Shown: in pieces, positions 6,309 through 7,422 of the stretch
How the letters are laid out: each line of letters begins with the position of its first letter
Numbering within the stretch: position 1 is the first letter of the stretch
Assembly: GCA_000715855.1 (NCBI GenBank)
Contig: KL571332.1
Coordinates: 25,441-32,862 of the forward strand
Reading direction: 5' to 3'
Source of the DNA: Actinoplanes liguriensis
Lineage (GTDB): Bacteria > Actinomycetota > Actinomycetes > Mycobacteriales > Micromonosporaceae
DNA: 7,422 bases
Made by a program: the position numbers and the translations under genes
The notes under the pieces: model-generated
The model's database searches: none
Told to the model about the DNA's origin: nothing
The model's input: the letters and a program-made list of their open reading frames with translations, nothing else

Positions 6309-7090
6309 CCGGCCGCTGCGGGCAGGGCCGGGCCGAGCAGCAGGCCGCCGTCGAGGACCAGTTCGGTTCCGGTGGCGAAGGACGCCTCGGGGGAGGTCAG
6401 GTAGAGCAGCGCGGCGGTGACGTCGGCGGGCTGCCCGAGGCGCGGGATCGCGAACGGCGCCGGGTCGTAGAAGTCCGAGATCGGCGGTGAACCCGGCGCG
6501 GCCGGCTCGTGGATCAGTTTTGTGGAGACGACGCCGGGGTGGATCGCGTTGACCCGGATGTTGTCGCGGCCCAGTTCGAGCGCGGCGCTGCGGGTCAGGC
6601 CGCGGACGGCCCACTTGCTGGCGACATAGGCCGCGTAGAGCGCCGTTCCGCCGTACGCCATCGTCGATCCGATGTTGACGATGACGCCGCCCCCGGCCCG
6701 CCGCATCGCCGGGGCGGCCGCCTTGATGCCCAGGAACTGGCCGGTCACGTTGACCGAGAAGGCCCGATCCCAGGCGGTACGGCCGGTTGCCTCGATCGTC
6801 GTCGCCGGGTTCTGCACGCCCGCGTTGTTGACCAGTATCGACAGCTCGCCGAAGGCCGACTCGGCCGCGGCGACGGCGGCCGCCCAGTCGTCCTCACTCG
6901 CGACGTCGAGGCGTACCGGGAAAGCGCGGTTCCCCAGCTCGGCGGCGAGCGCATCTGCCGTGCTCAGTCTTCCTGGAGTGCTGCCGATGACAACGTTCGC
7001 GCCTTCGGCGTGGTAGGCCCGGACGTGGCTCTCGCCGAGGCCGCCGGTGCCGCCGGTGATCAGGACGGTCTGGTGGGTGAAACGCCGCAT
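6305..7090 (-). CDS. short-chain dehydrogenase/reductase (SDR)
   Basis: A 261-residue classical SDR, the usual length, which oxidises alcohols or reduces ketones with NAD(H) or NADP(H). The cofactor motif TGGTGGLG is at residues 12-19, D62 of LDV contacts the adenine, NNAG is at 88-91, and the catalytic tetrad is N114, S142, Y155 and K159 (YVASK). HPGVVSTK follows and VLDGG sits near the C-terminus. The residue after the second strand is Ser rather than Asp (VVIGST), which hints at NADPH use, but this is only inference. Start is ATG 7090: GAAGGAG at 7098-7104 lies seven bases upstream, and Met is directly followed by the first strand. An extended start at 7135 would add a His/Arg-rich stretch and is rejected. 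It is the first gene of a two-gene operon and is divergent from a TetR gene that probably controls it. Confidence 0.93.
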   Translation of the reverse strand: MRRFTHQTVLITGGTGGLGESHVRAYHAEGANVVIGSTPGRLSTADALAAELGNRAFPVRLDVASEDDWAAAVAAAESAFGELSILVNNAGVQNPATTIEATGRTAWDRAFSVNVTGQFLGIKAAAPAMRRAGGGVIVNIGSTMAYGGTALYAAYVASKWAVRGLTRSAALELGRDNIRVNAIHPGVVSTKLIHEPAAPGSPPISDFYDPAPFAIPRLGQPADVTAALLYLTSPEASFATGTELVLDGGLLLGPALPAAAG

Positions 7091-7116
7091 GGTGTGTCTC
7101 CTTCGCATCACATGGT

Positions 7117-7136
7117 GGTGAGCTGACCGACTCACC
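7117..7136. promoter_or_regulatory. operator-like inverted repeat (SDR side)
   Basis: GGTGAG, 8 bases, CTCACC: a 20-base inverted repeat in the divergent promoter region. It ends in GACTCACC (7129-7136), the same octamer found in the second site at 7166-7173. It lies in the leader region of the SDR operon, so a bound regulator could block transcription. Confidence 0.55.
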
Positions 7137-7150
7137 TTGTCATTCGTGAC

Positions 7151-7173
7151 GGTGGCGAGTCAAGTGACTCACC
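7151..7173. promoter_or_regulatory. operator-like palindrome (TetR side)
   Basis: GAGTCA-AG-TGACTC (7157-7170) is a perfect 6+2+6 palindrome, flanked by GGTG on the left and CACC on the right, so the longer match is GGTG-GC-GAGTC...GACTCACC. It shares GACTCACC with the site at 7117-7136. On the minus strand it contains TTGACT (7158-7163), a good -35 box for the SDR operon, although no clear -10 box follows. Confidence 0.55.
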
Positions 7174-7184
7174 TCGCCATCGGG

Positions 7185-7190
7185 CATACT
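7185..7190 (+). promoter_or_regulatory. candidate -10 box for the TetR gene
   Basis: CATACT lies seven bases before the TetR ATG. If used, transcription would begin at or near the A of the ATG, giving a leaderless message, which is common in actinomycetes. GAGG at 7191-7194 is only two bases from the ATG and is poorly placed for a ribosome site, in line with this idea. No clear -35 box is seen. Confidence 0.3.
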
Positions 7191-7196
7191 GAGGCG

Positions 7197-7422
7197 ATGA
7201 CCACCGAACCCTCGGCGTACCACCGGCGCGTGGCGGAAGAGAAGCGCGCGGCCATCGTCGAGGCCGCCACCGGCCTGTTCCTGGGGTCCGGCTACGACGG
7301 GACCTCGCTCGCCCGGATCGCCGAGGCGGCCGGGGTCTCGAAGGCCACGCTCTTCAAGCAGTTCCCGACGAAGGCGGCGCTTTTCGACGCGATCGTGACC
7401 GAGTCCTGGCAGGTCGAGGATG
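7197..7422 (+). CDS. TetR/AcrR family regulator, N-terminal part
   Basis: The first 75 residues of a TetR-family repressor; the gene runs past the window edge. Helix 1 contains IVEAATGLFLGSGYDGTS (residues 20-37), and the helix-turn-helix is SLARIAEAAGVSKATLFKQF at 37-56, followed by the usual TKAALFDAIV. The ligand-binding domain that would tell its inducer is outside the window. ATG 7197 is the only sensible start, placing the HTH at the usual distance from the N-terminus. It is divergent from the SDR/F420-reductase operon, and the 106 bases between them hold two related inverted repeats. This arrangement is typical for a TetR protein that represses itself and the neighbouring operon until a small ligand, often a substrate of the enzymes, binds. 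Confidence 0.92.
   Translation, partial: MTTEPSAYHRRVAEEKRAAIVEAATGLFLGSGYDGTSLARIAEAAGVSKATLFKQFPTKAALFDAIVTESWQVED

Overview
The window is high-GC DNA from an actinomycete. This rests on the codon bias, GTG/TTG starts, an MmyB-type regulator, a deazaflavin (F420)-type small oxidoreductase, a DUF6193-like protein, and a group II intron of the chloroplast-like (CL) type common in actinomycetes. Genus cannot be settled from the sequence alone.

Layout. (1) 3-595: 3' part of an XRE/MmyB-type regulator gene, broken near its end by a one-base frameshift. (2) 698-967: a small two-helix membrane protein of unknown role. (3) 1107-1898, minus strand: an endonuclease/exonuclease/phosphatase (EEP) family hydrolase. 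(4) 1899-2214: a gene-free stretch between divergent genes. (5) 2215-2793: a uridine-kinase-like P-loop protein followed by a hairpin terminator. (6) 2984-3337: a DUF6193-like protein followed by three closely packed inverted repeats. (7) about 3463-5874: a group II intron, with an RNA part upstream, a reverse transcriptase/maturase gene interrupted by a single-base deletion, and well-formed ribozyme domains V and VI. (8) 5892-7090, minus strand: a two-gene operon (short-chain dehydrogenase, then an F420-dependent-reductase-like protein) with a 4-base ATGA overlap. (9) 7197 to the edge: a divergent TetR-family regulator, with palindromic operator-like sites in the shared promoter region.

How the parts relate. 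The TetR gene and the dehydrogenase/reductase pair form a typical regulator-plus-redox-operon unit. The intron sits in the intergenic space between the plus-strand DUF6193 gene and the 3' end of that minus-strand operon. The DNA on either side of the intron can be joined into one long GC-rich hairpin, so the intron probably split a shared terminator. Its ribozyme core looks usable but its protein does not, as read here.

Two genes (MmyB regulator and intron RT) each need one extra base to restore a full-length product. They may be true pseudogenes or base-calling errors; raw reads would decide. I see no clearly new defence or biosynthetic system. The most unusual material is the intron with its split-hairpin insertion site and the cluster of hairpins at 3355-3417.
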